Positions 7,271 to 15,153 of a DNA stretch of 64,000 bases are shown here, one piece after another (the first letter of the stretch is position 1; the number at the start of each line of letters is the position of its first letter). A model generated the notes under the pieces. It was not told the origin of the DNA and ran no database searches. It saw only the letters and a list, made by a program, of their open reading frames with translations. Origin of the DNA: Sinomonas gamaensis (lineage in GTDB: Bacteria > Actinomycetota > Actinomycetes > Actinomycetales > Micrococcaceae); assembly GCF_005876955.1 (NCBI RefSeq), contig NZ_SSCL01000002.1, positions 310,001-374,000 on the forward strand. The letters run 5' to 3'. Made by a program: the position numbers and the translations under genes.

Positions 7271-8584
7271 CGACGGAGCAGCACCTGAAGACGTAACAGA
7301 CGACGACGTCGATCCCCCGGGTGCCGGACGCGGAGCGAGGACATCTCGCAGCCAGGCGACGATGGTTGCTTCCCACCGGTCGGGGTCGACGTTCCACTCC
7401 TTCGTGTGCCTGGCCTTCCGGAACGTCTCGAGCGTGACCATCTCAGGATTGCGGCCCGCCAGCAGCGCAGAAGGACCGAAGGGAACGAACTCGTCATCCG
7501 CGCTGTGCAGGATCAGCGTGGGGGTCCGGAGCTCCACCGCCCGCGTGACCCAATCCATGGCCCGGAAGTCGAGAGGCGCGGCGAGGCCCGTCAGCCGCCG
7601 CCCCAGGGGATGGGCGAGCAGAAACTGCCCGAAGCGCCCGATTCCCCGCGGAATGCGATTCTTCTGCGCCTGGTGCGCGAGCACATCCACCCAGTCCACA
7701 ACGGGAGCATCCAGCACGAGGGCGCGAATGTACTGACGCAGGCTTGAGCGGTCTGCCGCCGCAAGGCTGATTGCGCCGCCCATGGACCAGCCGAACAGGA
7801 CGACGTCGGAAGCGCCGTGCTCGAGCGCGTAGGAGATTGCGTCCTCGACGTCCCGCCACTCGGTCATCCCGAGGCCGTAGCGGCCGTCTGCGGTCGCGGG
7901 GGCCTCGCCGTCGTTCCGGTACGAGACGACCAGGCTGGTGAGGCCAAGACGCTGGGCAGGCAAGAGCCCTCGCAGGCCCTCCAGACGGGTCGCCCCGCGA
8001 CCGTGCACCATGATGGCCCAGGTCCGCGAACTGCCGCCCTCCCCCGCCGGGACGAGCCAGGCAGGTGCGGGGCCGAGCGAGGTCTGGATGGCAACGTCCT
8101 GCGACTCGTAGCCCACGTCCGCCGGTGAGTTGAAGACGACGCCGCTCCATCTGCCCTTCACCGCGCTGTCCAGGTCGCCGCTGTACTCTGCGACGACCCT
8201 CCGCGTGACCGTCTCGTCTCCCGGCTGATAGTCCTCGAGGGGCCCGAGCCGCACGTGGCCGGTGCCGCCGGCGAAGACGAAGCTGTACTCGCCGTCGACC
8301 ACCGTCTCCGGCGTGGCTTTCAGGATGACCCGCCGTTCGTCGCCGCGGCCCTGAACCGCAAGGAGTTCCTGGTCTTCGACGCGGACTCGCTCGGGAGTGA
8401 CGATCCGCCGGGCGAAATAGGCGGCGAGGGCCGAACTGGATGCGGCGACCGCTGAGGCCGCCCCGAGGCCGAGGCCAGTGCCAAGGAGAGCCCAGAAGCT
8501 CCGAGGCAGGGGTTCGTCCGCGTGCCGGCGGTCGACATGGGCAACCGGGAAGTCCGTGTCCTCGATTATTCGTCTGCGGGGCAT
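7244..8584 (-). CDS. Membrane-anchored alpha/beta hydrolase
   Basis: The 446-residue protein has a short basic cytoplasmic lead, one membrane segment at about residues 30-56 and then an extracytoplasmic part. The catalytic alpha/beta hydrolase domain shows the oxyanion loop IMVHGRG (191-197), nucleophile elbow GWSMGG with S267, acid in SADDEF (D363 or D364) and H393 in KARHTKEW. The tail is rich in Ser, Gly and Pro. Roughly 130 residues between the anchor and the hydrolase fold look beta-rich. The fold resembles serine peptidase/esterase enzymes, but the substrate is unknown. The ATG at 8584 starts 33 bp from the divergent gene at 8618, and the end overlaps ybaK by 27 bp. Confidence 0.85.
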   Translation of the reverse strand: MPRRRIIEDTDFPVAHVDRRHADEPLPRSFWALLGTGLGLGAASAVAASSSALAAYFARRIVTPERVRVEDQELLAVQGRGDERRVILKATPETVVDGEYSFVFAGGTGHVRLGPLEDYQPGDETVTRRVVAEYSGDLDSAVKGRWSGVVFNSPADVGYESQDVAIQTSLGPAPAWLVPAGEGGSSRTWAIMVHGRGATRLEGLRGLLPAQRLGLTSLVVSYRNDGEAPATADGRYGLGMTEWRDVEDAISYALEHGASDVVLFGWSMGGAISLAAADRSSLRQYIRALVLDAPVVDWVDVLAHQAQKNRIPRGIGRFGQFLLAHPLGRRLTGLAAPLDFRAMDWVTRAVELRTPTLILHSADDEFVPFGPSALLAGRNPEMVTLETFRKARHTKEWNVDPDRWEATIVAWLRDVLAPRPAPGGSTSSSVTSSGAAPSSGAAKPGH

Positions 8585-8601
8585 GAAACCATTCTTGCAA
8601 G

Positions 8602-8611
8602 CGTCTAGTCT
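8602..8611. promoter_or_regulatory. Overlapping divergent -10 boxes
   Basis: On the plus strand TAGTCT (8606-8611) lies 6 nt before the ATG at 8618, which would give a leaderless mRNA. On the minus strand TAGACG (8607-8602) overlaps it and faces the hydrolase gene. No convincing -35 is seen on either strand. Confidence 0.4.
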
Positions 8612-8617
8612 GAACCC

Positions 8618-9106
8618 ATGACGGCGCCGATCCTCATCCTGACCGAAGTCGCCCTCGGCCCTGCCGAACGGAAGGCACTCTCCGAACTCATCGAGGGGAC
8701 GGACACGCCACTCAACGTCTTGGTTCCGGTGGGCCGCAAGCGCCGGCTCGTGGTGGACTTCCTGGACCATCTCTCCATGCTCGAGTTCCGCAAGGCCGTG
8801 GGGGACCTGTCGTCGAAGACGAGCCCAGAGAACGAGCAGGCCGTGGCCCAGACTGCGCTCACCGGCTCCCTCGCAGCCCTCGAGGGCATTGGGGGGCCGC
8901 GCTCGGGTGAACTCATCCAAGGGGATCCCGTCGCGGTGCTCGCGGACCGCGCCGCCGAGTCCGGGGCGTCCCAAGCCATCGTCGTCACGCTGCCACACGC
9001 CGTCGAGGACACACTTCACACGGACTGGGCCAACCAAGCCCAGCGGAAGCTCGGGATTCCCGTGCTCCACCTCTACGCGGGGACGGGATTCATCGGAGAC
9101 TCCTGA
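8618..9106 (+). CDS. Conserved hypothetical protein, Rossmann/UspA-like
   Basis: I cannot name this 162-residue protein. It begins with a hydrophobic strand TAPILILTEV, ends with GIPVLHLY, and has SGASQAIVVTLPHA between, an alternating beta-alpha pattern like the universal stress protein or Rossmann fold. There is no signal peptide or membrane helix. The usual USP ATP-binding G-2x-G-9x-G(S/T) motif is not evident. A TAGTCT box ends 6 nt before the ATG, and no ribosome site is present, which fits leaderless translation. msrB follows closely on the same strand, so the two may be co-transcribed. Confidence 0.75.
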   Translation: MTAPILILTEVALGPAERKALSELIEGTDTPLNVLVPVGRKRRLVVDFLDHLSMLEFRKAVGDLSSKTSPENEQAVAQTALTGSLAALEGIGGPRSGELIQGDPVAVLADRAAESGASQAIVVTLPHAVEDTLHTDWANQAQRKLGIPVLHLYAGTGFIGDS

Positions 9107-9120
9107 GCGTTGTGGTGGGT

Positions 9121-9579
9121 ATGGAAGCTTCATTCGAGCCCACAACTCCCCGGCAGCAGAACCCAGACCTCGAGCGGCCCGCAGCGTCCCTCACCGAGGA
9201 GGAATGGCGTGAACGCTTGACGCCTGAGGAGTACCACGTCCTCCGGCAGGCGGGCACGGAGCGCGCCTTCACTGGCGAATACTGGGACACCCACACCAAG
9301 GGGAGCTACCGGTGCCGCGCGTGCGGGGCTGAGCTCTTCACCAGCCGGGAGAAATTCGACTCGCACTGCGGCTGGCCGTCCTTCTGGGCGCCTCTCGCCG
9401 CGGACTCGGTCGTCTACCTGCACGACCGCACTTTCGGCATGGACCGGGTGGAAGTGCGCTGCGCCACCTGCAACTCGCATCTCGGCCACGTGTTCGAGGG
9501 CGAGGGCTACGACACCCCAACGGATCAGCGCTATTGCATCAACTCCATTTCGCTGACCCTCGTCCCCGACGAGACCTGA
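9121..9579 (+). CDS. msrB: Peptide-methionine (R)-S-oxide reductase
   Basis: MsrB repairs methionine-R-sulfoxide in oxidised proteins. The domain covers nearly the whole 152 residues: zinc ligands CRAC (C65, C68) and CATC (C114, C117), the resolving-cysteine segment HCGWPSF (C83), and the catalytic cysteine in QRYCINS (C139). Both zinc pairs are intact. The ATG at 9121 is used; GTG codons at 9112 and 9115 are in-frame alternatives that add three residues at most. A strong hairpin at 9593-9639 ends the unit. It is cytoplasmic, with no signal peptide. Confidence 0.95.
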   Translation: MEASFEPTTPRQQNPDLERPAASLTEEEWRERLTPEEYHVLRQAGTERAFTGEYWDTHTKGSYRCRACGAELFTSREKFDSHCGWPSFWAPLAADSVVYLHDRTFGMDRVEVRCATCNSHLGHVFEGEGYDTPTDQRYCINSISLTLVPDET

Positions 9580-9592
9580 TCCACCGTGCCCT

Positions 9593-9639
9593 CTGAAAAG
9601 CCCGGAGCAATCGAGTTCCTATTGCTCAGGGCTTTTCAG
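9593..9639 (+). terminator. Terminator after msrB
   Basis: A long stem CTGAAAAGCCC/GGGCTTTTCAG (9593-9603 with 9629-9639) with a further AGCAAT/ATTGCT inner stem. The A- and T-rich arms place TTTT within the 3' arm. It is the clearest terminator in this part of the window. Confidence 0.75.
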
Positions 9640-9703
9640 CTCCAGCTCAACTTTTGCATGGCTACGCTCATCTCAGTCTTCCGATCGAGAGAAAGCGAGT
9701 GCC

Positions 9704-11128
9704 ATGACCACCGTCGCTCCCGCGCCCGAATCCTCCGCGCGTTCCCTTGCCCATGATCCCGCTTGGCTTGCCCTCAAAGACGGCGTGGTGGCGCTGCGGC
9801 CCCTCCAGGCCCACGATGGATCGCTTGCCGAAGCCATCGACATTCCGCTGGCAGCCGAGCTGGTGGAGCAGATCATCGGCAGCATTACGGCTCTCGCGCC
9901 GGCCTTCCCGCACGATGCGGAGTACCTGAGCCTGCTCGTCGAAGATTTCCGGAAGTGGGCTCAGGCCGGCTTCGGGGTGCCCGACTTCCTCGACTCGCTC
10001 GTGGCGTTCCAGCCCCAGCTTCATCGGGTGAACGGCCTCCTCCATCTCGTCGTGTTCCCGATGTACACGCAGAACGGAAGTCGCGATCGGCTGGTGGAGG
10101 CGGTTCTCGTCGAGGTCGTGTGGCCAGACTTCATCGCCGAACTCGAGTCCGGGGCGTACAGCAACAAGCTCTTCGTCCCGATCCGCTTCCTCGACTTCAC
10201 GCCGGGCTACGCGACGAACTCGGCCGTCCTGTTCCCCGAGACCGTCGCTATGCGCGAGGTCCCCACCTTCACGTGGGGCGCCATCTTCGCCGACCGGGAG
10301 GCAGCACGCTTCCGGCGGGTCCTCGACGCAGCGGCGAAGGTCACCAACCTCGCGCTCCCGGCGGAGGCCGCCGAACTGGTGGCAGATCAGAAGCTCGCCC
10401 AGGAGACGTTCGTCATGTGGGACCTGATCCACGACCGGACCCACATGCGCGGGGACCTGCCGTTCGACCCGTTCATGATCAAGCAGCGGATGCCGTTCTT
10501 CCTGTATTCGCTCGAAGAGCTCCGCTGCGATCTCACCGCCTTCCGGGAGTCGGTCAAGATCGAGCGCGATGAATCAGCCGACGCGGAGGCTCGTCGCCAC
10601 GCCAAGCTCGTCCAGTACGCCGTCATCTTCGACCGGATCTTCCGCTTCGCCATCACCGGCAGCCGAGTCCGGAACTATGACGGGCTGGGAGGGCAGCTGC
10701 TGTTCGCGTGGATGCACCAGCACCGGGTTCTCCATTGGACCGACACGAAGCTGACGATCGACTGGGCGGAGGTGCCTGACGTCGTCAGTGCACTCGGCGA
10801 CGCGATCGACGAGCTGTACTGGCGTTCCATCGACCGGCCCAAGGTGGCACACTGGCTCGCAGCGTACGAGCTCGTCTCCGGGACCGTGACCCCGCATCCC
10901 GCCTCCGTGTGGGCCAAGGGGCCCGATGCGCTTCCCCTCGCCGGCACGCCGCGCGAGATCACGGACCAAGTCCTCGATGACGAGTTCCCGCTGTCCATGT
11001 TCTACGAGGCACTGGAGAAGAAGATGCGGCACGTCATCGAGTCGACGGCGGGAATCACAGGCGAGACGCCCTTAGTCGAAGCAGCAGGGCCGGTCGGAGC
11101 AGCAGGGCTGAACGGGGCATCTGAGTGA
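9704..11128 (+). CDS. DUF6421 family protein with zincin-like motifs
   Basis: The 474-residue cytoplasmic protein matches what I remember as DUF6421, an uncharacterised actinobacterial family. There is no signal peptide or membrane segment. The striking part is DLIHDRTHMRG (H243, H247) followed 24 residues later by EELRCDL (E271-D276). This resembles the HExxH plus EExRxD pair of gluzincin metallopeptidases such as dipeptidyl peptidase III, but with Asp at the catalytic Glu position. Whether it is catalytic is unknown. The gene has an AAAGCGAG-like ribosome site, and its stop overlaps the downstream SDR gene by 4 nt, so the two are coupled. Confidence 0.8.
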   Translation: MTTVAPAPESSARSLAHDPAWLALKDGVVALRPLQAHDGSLAEAIDIPLAAELVEQIIGSITALAPAFPHDAEYLSLLVEDFRKWAQAGFGVPDFLDSLVAFQPQLHRVNGLLHLVVFPMYTQNGSRDRLVEAVLVEVVWPDFIAELESGAYSNKLFVPIRFLDFTPGYATNSAVLFPETVAMREVPTFTWGAIFADREAARFRRVLDAAAKVTNLALPAEAAELVADQKLAQETFVMWDLIHDRTHMRGDLPFDPFMIKQRMPFFLYSLEELRCDLTAFRESVKIERDESADAEARRHAKLVQYAVIFDRIFRFAITGSRVRNYDGLGGQLLFAWMHQHRVLHWTDTKLTIDWAEVPDVVSALGDAIDELYWRSIDRPKVAHWLAAYELVSGTVTPHPASVWAKGPDALPLAGTPREITDQVLDDEFPLSMFYEALEKKMRHVIESTAGITGETPLVEAAGPVGAAGLNGASE

Positions 11129-11886
11129 GCCCCAGCCCAGGGGACGGCGCCCAGGGTGCGGTTGTCGTCGTCGCCGGCGCCAGCTCGGCCGCCGGCACGG
11201 CGATGGTCCGCGCCTTGCGCGCAGCGGGGGCGACAGCGATCGCCGTGGGCAGCAACGCGGAGCGCCTTGCCGCAGCCTTCGGCCGCCCAGCAGGAGCGGA
11301 CGACGGCGGCGTCCCCCAGCGCGAGTGCGACCTCACCGACTATGCGGGCGTCCAGGCGCTCGCCGAGGACCTGCGGGAGAGCTTCGGAGCGGTCGACGGC
11401 GTGATCCACCTCGTCGGCGGATGGCGGGGCGGGCACTCGCTCACCGACCAGTCCGACGAGGACTGGGACTTCCTCGCCAAGACGGGCATCACGACCGTCC
11501 GCAACACGAGTCGGGCCTTCTACGATGACCTGCTCGCCTCGCGGCGCGGACGCTTCGTCATCGTGTCCTCGACCCTCATCGAGCATCCTCGGGCGGGGTA
11601 CGCCAATTACGCGGCGGCGAAGGCCGCCGCCGAAGCATGGACGCGCGCGATGGCCCGCGGCTTCGCCTCCGACCAGGCCGAACGCTCCGGTGACCCCTCG
11701 CCTCTGACGAGCGCTGCCGTCGTCCTCGCCGTCAAGGCCCTCCTCGACAATGAGATGCTCGCGGCGCAGCCGGGGCGCCGCTTCCCCGGGTACACCCATG
11801 TGGACGCCCTCGCGGCGCGTACCGTCGCCCTGTTCTCGGAGAACGCCGCAAGCGTGAACGGCGCACGCTTCGACCTGACCACCTGA
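11125..11886 (+). CDS. Short-chain dehydrogenase/reductase
   Basis: The 253-residue SDR has a nucleotide-binding AGASSAAG turn (about 17-24) replacing the usual TGxxxGxG, the active-site serine in VSSTLIE (S149), and the YxxxK pair Y162/K166. VIHLVGGWRGG matches the NNAG position. Cofactor preference cannot be read with confidence. The start is GTG at 11125, overlapping the DUF6421 stop by 4 nt; threonine aldolase follows 18 bp later. Reduction or oxidation of a hydroxy or keto metabolite in the same pathway is an inference from the operon. Confidence 0.88.
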   Translation: MSPSPGDGAQGAVVVVAGASSAAGTAMVRALRAAGATAIAVGSNAERLAAAFGRPAGADDGGVPQRECDLTDYAGVQALAEDLRESFGAVDGVIHLVGGWRGGHSLTDQSDEDWDFLAKTGITTVRNTSRAFYDDLLASRRGRFVIVSSTLIEHPRAGYANYAAAKAAAEAWTRAMARGFASDQAERSGDPSPLTSAAVVLAVKALLDNEMLAAQPGRRFPGYTHVDALAARTVALFSENAASVNGARFDLTT

Positions 11887-11904
11887 GAAGCCCTGAGGAA
11901 TACT

Positions 11905-13008
11905 GTGACAGTGACTTCGATCCACCCTGCCCCGACAACTCCAGCACACGCTCCGGCCGACTGGCCGCTGCACGATCCGAACCGCCGAGGCTTCGCCTCC
12001 GACAACTACTCGGGCGCGCATCCGGAAGTCCTTGCTGCCCTCGCTGCCGCCAACGAGGGCCACGTGACCTCATACGGCGGCGACCCATACACGGCCAGGC
12101 TGCAGTCCGAGATGGAGCGGCTGTTCGGCAGCGGGGTGCAGGCCTACCCCGTCTTCAACGGGACGGGCGCGAACGTCCTCTCGCTCCAGGCGCTGCTGCC
12201 CCGATGGGGAGCGGTCGTCTGCGCCCGGACCGCCCACATCAACGTCGACGAGAACGGCGCGCCCGAGCGTGTGGGTGGCATGAAGCTCCTCTCAGTAACG
12301 GCGGACGACGGCAAGCTCACCCCCGAGCTCATCGACCGCGAGGCGTGGGGCTGGGGCGACGAACACCGAGCCCAGCCACTCGCGGTCTCCATCACGCAGA
12401 CCACCGAGCTCGGAACCCGCTACTCGGTGGACGAGATCCGGACGATCACCGAGCACGCCCACACCCTCGGGATGGCGGTGCACATGGACGGTGCCCGGCT
12501 CGCCAATGCGGCAGCCGGACTCGGCCTCCCGGTGCGCGCGTTCACGCGCGATGCGGGGATCGACATCCTCTCCTTCGGTGGGACCAAGAACGGGATGCTG
12601 TTCGGCGAATGCGTGGTGGCCCTCAACCCGGAGGCCGCCCCCGGGCTCGAGTTCCTGCGCAAGATGAATATGCAGCTCGCGTCCAAGATGCGCTTCGTCT
12701 CGGCTCAGTTCCTGGCGCTCCTCGAGGACGACTTGTGGCTCCGCTCGGCGGCCCACTCGAATGCCATGGCAGCGCGCCTGCGTGCCGCGGTCGAGGGGCT
12801 CGACGGCGTGGAGCTCACGCAGGAGACGGAGTCCAACGGGGTCTTCGCGATCCTGCCCGAGGGGGTGGCCGACCGTCTGCGCGAGCGCTTCGCGTTCTAC
12901 GACTGGGACGCCGCCCGCCGCGAGGTGCGATGGATGTGCTCGTTCGATACGAGCGAGGCCGATGTTGACTCGTTCGCAGCCGCGCTGCGCGAGGAACTCG
13001 CCCGCTGA
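11905..13008 (+). CDS. ltaE: Low-specificity L-threonine aldolase (beta-eliminating lyase family)
   Basis: The 367-residue PLP enzyme has fold type I features: FASDNYSGAHPEV near the N-terminus, HVTSYGGDPYT, the PLP-contact HMDGARLANA (D195, R198) and the Schiff-base lysine K228 in SFGGTKNGM. These enzymes cleave threonine or allo-threonine to glycine and acetaldehyde. The start is GTG at 11905 after a GAGGA ribosome site. It ends the DUF6421-SDR-aldolase unit, and a 15-bp hairpin follows. Enzymes with this sequence pattern can also act on phenylserine or other beta-hydroxy amino acids. Confidence 0.92.
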   Translation: MTVTSIHPAPTTPAHAPADWPLHDPNRRGFASDNYSGAHPEVLAALAAANEGHVTSYGGDPYTARLQSEMERLFGSGVQAYPVFNGTGANVLSLQALLPRWGAVVCARTAHINVDENGAPERVGGMKLLSVTADDGKLTPELIDREAWGWGDEHRAQPLAVSITQTTELGTRYSVDEIRTITEHAHTLGMAVHMDGARLANAAAGLGLPVRAFTRDAGIDILSFGGTKNGMLFGECVVALNPEAAPGLEFLRKMNMQLASKMRFVSAQFLALLEDDLWLRSAAHSNAMAARLRAAVEGLDGVELTQETESNGVFAILPEGVADRLRERFAFYDWDAARREVRWMCSFDTSEADVDSFAAALREELAR

Positions 13009-13020
13009 CCTGCGGCGACA

Positions 13021-13064
13021 CCGAGGGTCCCGGCGCGCCACGAGGGGCACGCCGGGACCCTCGG
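13021..13064 (+). terminator. Terminator after the threonine aldolase operon
   Basis: A perfect 15-bp stem CCGAGGGTCCCGGCG/CGCCGGGACCCTCGG with a 14-nt loop, placed 13 bases after the stop. There is no T-run; it lies just before the promoter box of the DUF3000 gene. Confidence 0.6.
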
Positions 13065-13079
13065 ACGTACCCTGTGATG

Positions 13080-13694
13080 GTGACCGCATTAGCTCAGCTG
13101 CCTGCGGAGTTCCTGAGTGCCCTGCGCTCGCTGCGCGCCGCCGTCGGCCGCCCCGAGCTGAGGCTCCAGGAGATCCCTGCCCCCGCCAGGCTTGCGCCGT
13201 ACGCCGTTGCCCTCGAGGCCGAGGTCCTCGACAGCGCTGCACCCTCGGCGAATGATGCGGGACGAAGCGACGACCCCGGCGCGGGGCCCGAGCTCGCCAC
13301 CGGCCGGTTCATTCTGCTGCACGATCCGGAACCACCCGCAGTGTGGCAGGGGACGTTCCGGATCGTGACGTATATCCGCGCGCGCCTCGAACCCGAGATG
13401 GCGGAGGACGCCCTTCTCGGATCAGTGGCCTGGACGTGGCTCGTCGAAGCGCTCGAGAAGCACGGAGCGGACTACACGGCCGCGGGCGGCACTGCCACGC
13501 GCGTCCTCTCGGAGAGCTTCGGGACCCTGGAGGGTCGGCGGGAGTCGATCGATATCGAGCTGCGAGCCTCGTGGACGCCCATGAGCTCAGGGGTGAAGAC
13601 GCATCTCGAGGCGTGGGCGGACATGGTCTGCGCCTTCGCCGGCCTCCCGCCCCTTCCCGACGGGGTCTCGCCGCTGCCGCGCCGCAGAGACTGA
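13080..13694 (+). CDS. DUF3000 domain-containing protein
   Basis: This protein of about 204 residues belongs to the actinobacterial DUF3000 family, function unknown. Typical features are LPAEFLSALRSLRAA, LAPYAVALEAEV, the WTWLVEALEKHGADYTAAGG segment and SFGTLEGRRESIDIELRASW. It has no membrane segment. GTG, ATG and GTG lie in frame at 13074, 13077 and 13080. A TACCCT box at 13068-13073 would start transcription almost exactly at 13080, so that GTG is chosen on the leaderless model; the alternatives add one or two residues. The gene sits just upstream of RNase D on the same strand, 27 bp apart. Confidence 0.88.
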   Translation: MTALAQLPAEFLSALRSLRAAVGRPELRLQEIPAPARLAPYAVALEAEVLDSAAPSANDAGRSDDPGAGPELATGRFILLHDPEPPAVWQGTFRIVTYIRARLEPEMAEDALLGSVAWTWLVEALEKHGADYTAAGGTATRVLSESFGTLEGRRESIDIELRASWTPMSSGVKTHLEAWADMVCAFAGLPPLPDGVSPLPRRRD

Positions 13695-13721
13695 CCCCTT
13701 CGGGCGTAGACTCAGGAAATC

Positions 13722-15092
13722 ATGACCGCACAGTCTCAGGACTCTCCCAGGGCCGGTTCGGAAGCCGACCCTTCCGCAGGTTCCGCATCTCAGACCACGC
13801 CAGAGCAGAACGGCGAGCAGACCCACGTCCACGTCCCGGGTTTCGAGGACCCGATTCCCGCCGTCGTGGAGCTTGATGCCCCGCGCGACGGCGTCCCCCT
13901 CGTGATCGAGACGCAGGAGGGTCTTGAGCGTGCTGCGCGGGCCATCGCCCGGGGCACCGGCCCCGCCGGAGTCGACGCCGAAAGGGCCTCAGGATTCCGG
14001 TACGGGCAGCGGGCGTTCCTCGTGCAGATCCGCCGCGATGGGGCGGGGACCTGGCTGATCGACCCCGAGCCGTTCGCCGATCTGTCGATCCTGGGTGAGG
14101 CGCTTCGCGGCGTCGAATGGGTTGTGCACGCCTCAACGCAGGATCTTCCGTGCCTTGCAGAGCTCGGAATGTGGCCGGACCGGCTCTTCGATACCGAGCT
14201 GGCCGCCCGGCTCGCCGGCCTTCCCCGCGTGGGGCTCGCCGCCGTCGTCGAGCAGCTCCTCGGGTTCGGCCTCGCGAAAGAGCATTCGGCCGCGGACTGG
14301 TCCACCCGCCCGCTCCCCGAGCCGTGGCTGCGGTACGCGGCCCTCGACGTCGAAGTCCTCGTCGAGCTCCGCGACGAGCTCGCCGACCTCCTCGAGGCCC
14401 AAGGCAAGCTGGGCTTCGCGGAAGAGGAGTTCGCGGCGATCCTCGCCGCCGGACTCCCCGAACCAAAGCCGGACCCCTGGCGACGAACGTCGGGCGTACA
14501 CCACATTCGGGACCGCCGCCAACTGGCAGCCGTCCGCGAACTGTGGACCGAGCGGGACGCCTTGGCGCGCAAGCGCGACATCGCGCCGGGCAAGCTCATC
14601 CCCGATTCGGCGATCGTCGCCGTCGCCCGCGCCATGCCCTCCACGGTGCCCCAGCTGCTGGCCACAAAAGGCTTCCATGGGCGTGCGGCCCAGCGGGAGG
14701 CGCCGCGCTGGCTACGAGCCATCTCCGCCGCGCGCTCGCTCCCAGTCGGCGAGCTGCCGCCCCTGCATCTTCCGACGAATGCACCACCGCCGCCTCGGGT
14801 CTGGGAGGACCGCGATCCTGAGGCGGCCGCACGGCTCCAGACGGTGCGACCCCGCATCGCGGCGCTGGCGGAGGAACTCGGAATGCCATCCGAGAACCTT
14901 CTGACGCCCGATCACCTCCGGCGTGCGGCGTGGCGTCCGCCTGATCCGCTCAACGCCGAATCGCTTGCCGCCGCGCTCCGCACGCTCGGCGCACGGCAGT
15001 GGCAGATCGATCGTGTGCTCCCCACCGTTCTCGACTCGTTCGAGCATCCAAATGAGTTGAGTCCCCGGAAGAAGGCGGCGGCGGAATCCTGA
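13722..15092 (+). CDS. rnd: Ribonuclease D (3'-5' exonuclease with HRDC domain)
   Basis: The 456-residue protein has an N-terminal disordered lead (about 1-55), a DEDDy exonuclease domain and a C-terminal HRDC region. Catalytic residues are D85 and E87 (VDAERASGF), D141 (STQDLPCL), and Y205/D209 (YAALD). The HRDC-type helical region follows at about 255-335, with a second helical tail. RNase D trims tRNA and other RNA 3' ends. A TAGACT box ends 9 nt before the ATG, with AGGAAA as the ribosome site in between, so the leader is very short. Confidence 0.93.
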   Translation: MTAQSQDSPRAGSEADPSAGSASQTTPEQNGEQTHVHVPGFEDPIPAVVELDAPRDGVPLVIETQEGLERAARAIARGTGPAGVDAERASGFRYGQRAFLVQIRRDGAGTWLIDPEPFADLSILGEALRGVEWVVHASTQDLPCLAELGMWPDRLFDTELAARLAGLPRVGLAAVVEQLLGFGLAKEHSAADWSTRPLPEPWLRYAALDVEVLVELRDELADLLEAQGKLGFAEEEFAAILAAGLPEPKPDPWRRTSGVHHIRDRRQLAAVRELWTERDALARKRDIAPGKLIPDSAIVAVARAMPSTVPQLLATKGFHGRAAQREAPRWLRAISAARSLPVGELPPLHLPTNAPPPPRVWEDRDPEAAARLQTVRPRIAALAEELGMPSENLLTPDHLRRAAWRPPDPLNAESLAAALRTLGARQWQIDRVLPTVLDSFEHPNELSPRKKAAAES

Positions 15093-15095
15093 ACA

Positions 15096-15124
15096 TTGCC
15101 CGCCAAGTTACCGGCCAGTAACAT
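15096..15124 (+). promoter_or_regulatory. Promoter with overlapping operator-like inverted repeat, upstream of the beta-oxidation gene
   Basis: TTGCCC (15096-15101), an exact 17-bp spacer and TAACAT (15119-15124) form a good promoter. Across the spacer and -10 lies GTTAC-CGGCCA-GTAAC (15107-15122), an inverted repeat with 5-bp arms. A repressor bound there would block RNA polymerase. TetR- or GntR-type regulators of fatty-acid genes often bind such sites; the regulator is not in the window. Confidence 0.6.
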
Positions 15125-15153
15125 AGGGCGCGGAACTACAGGAAGGGCCAAAG

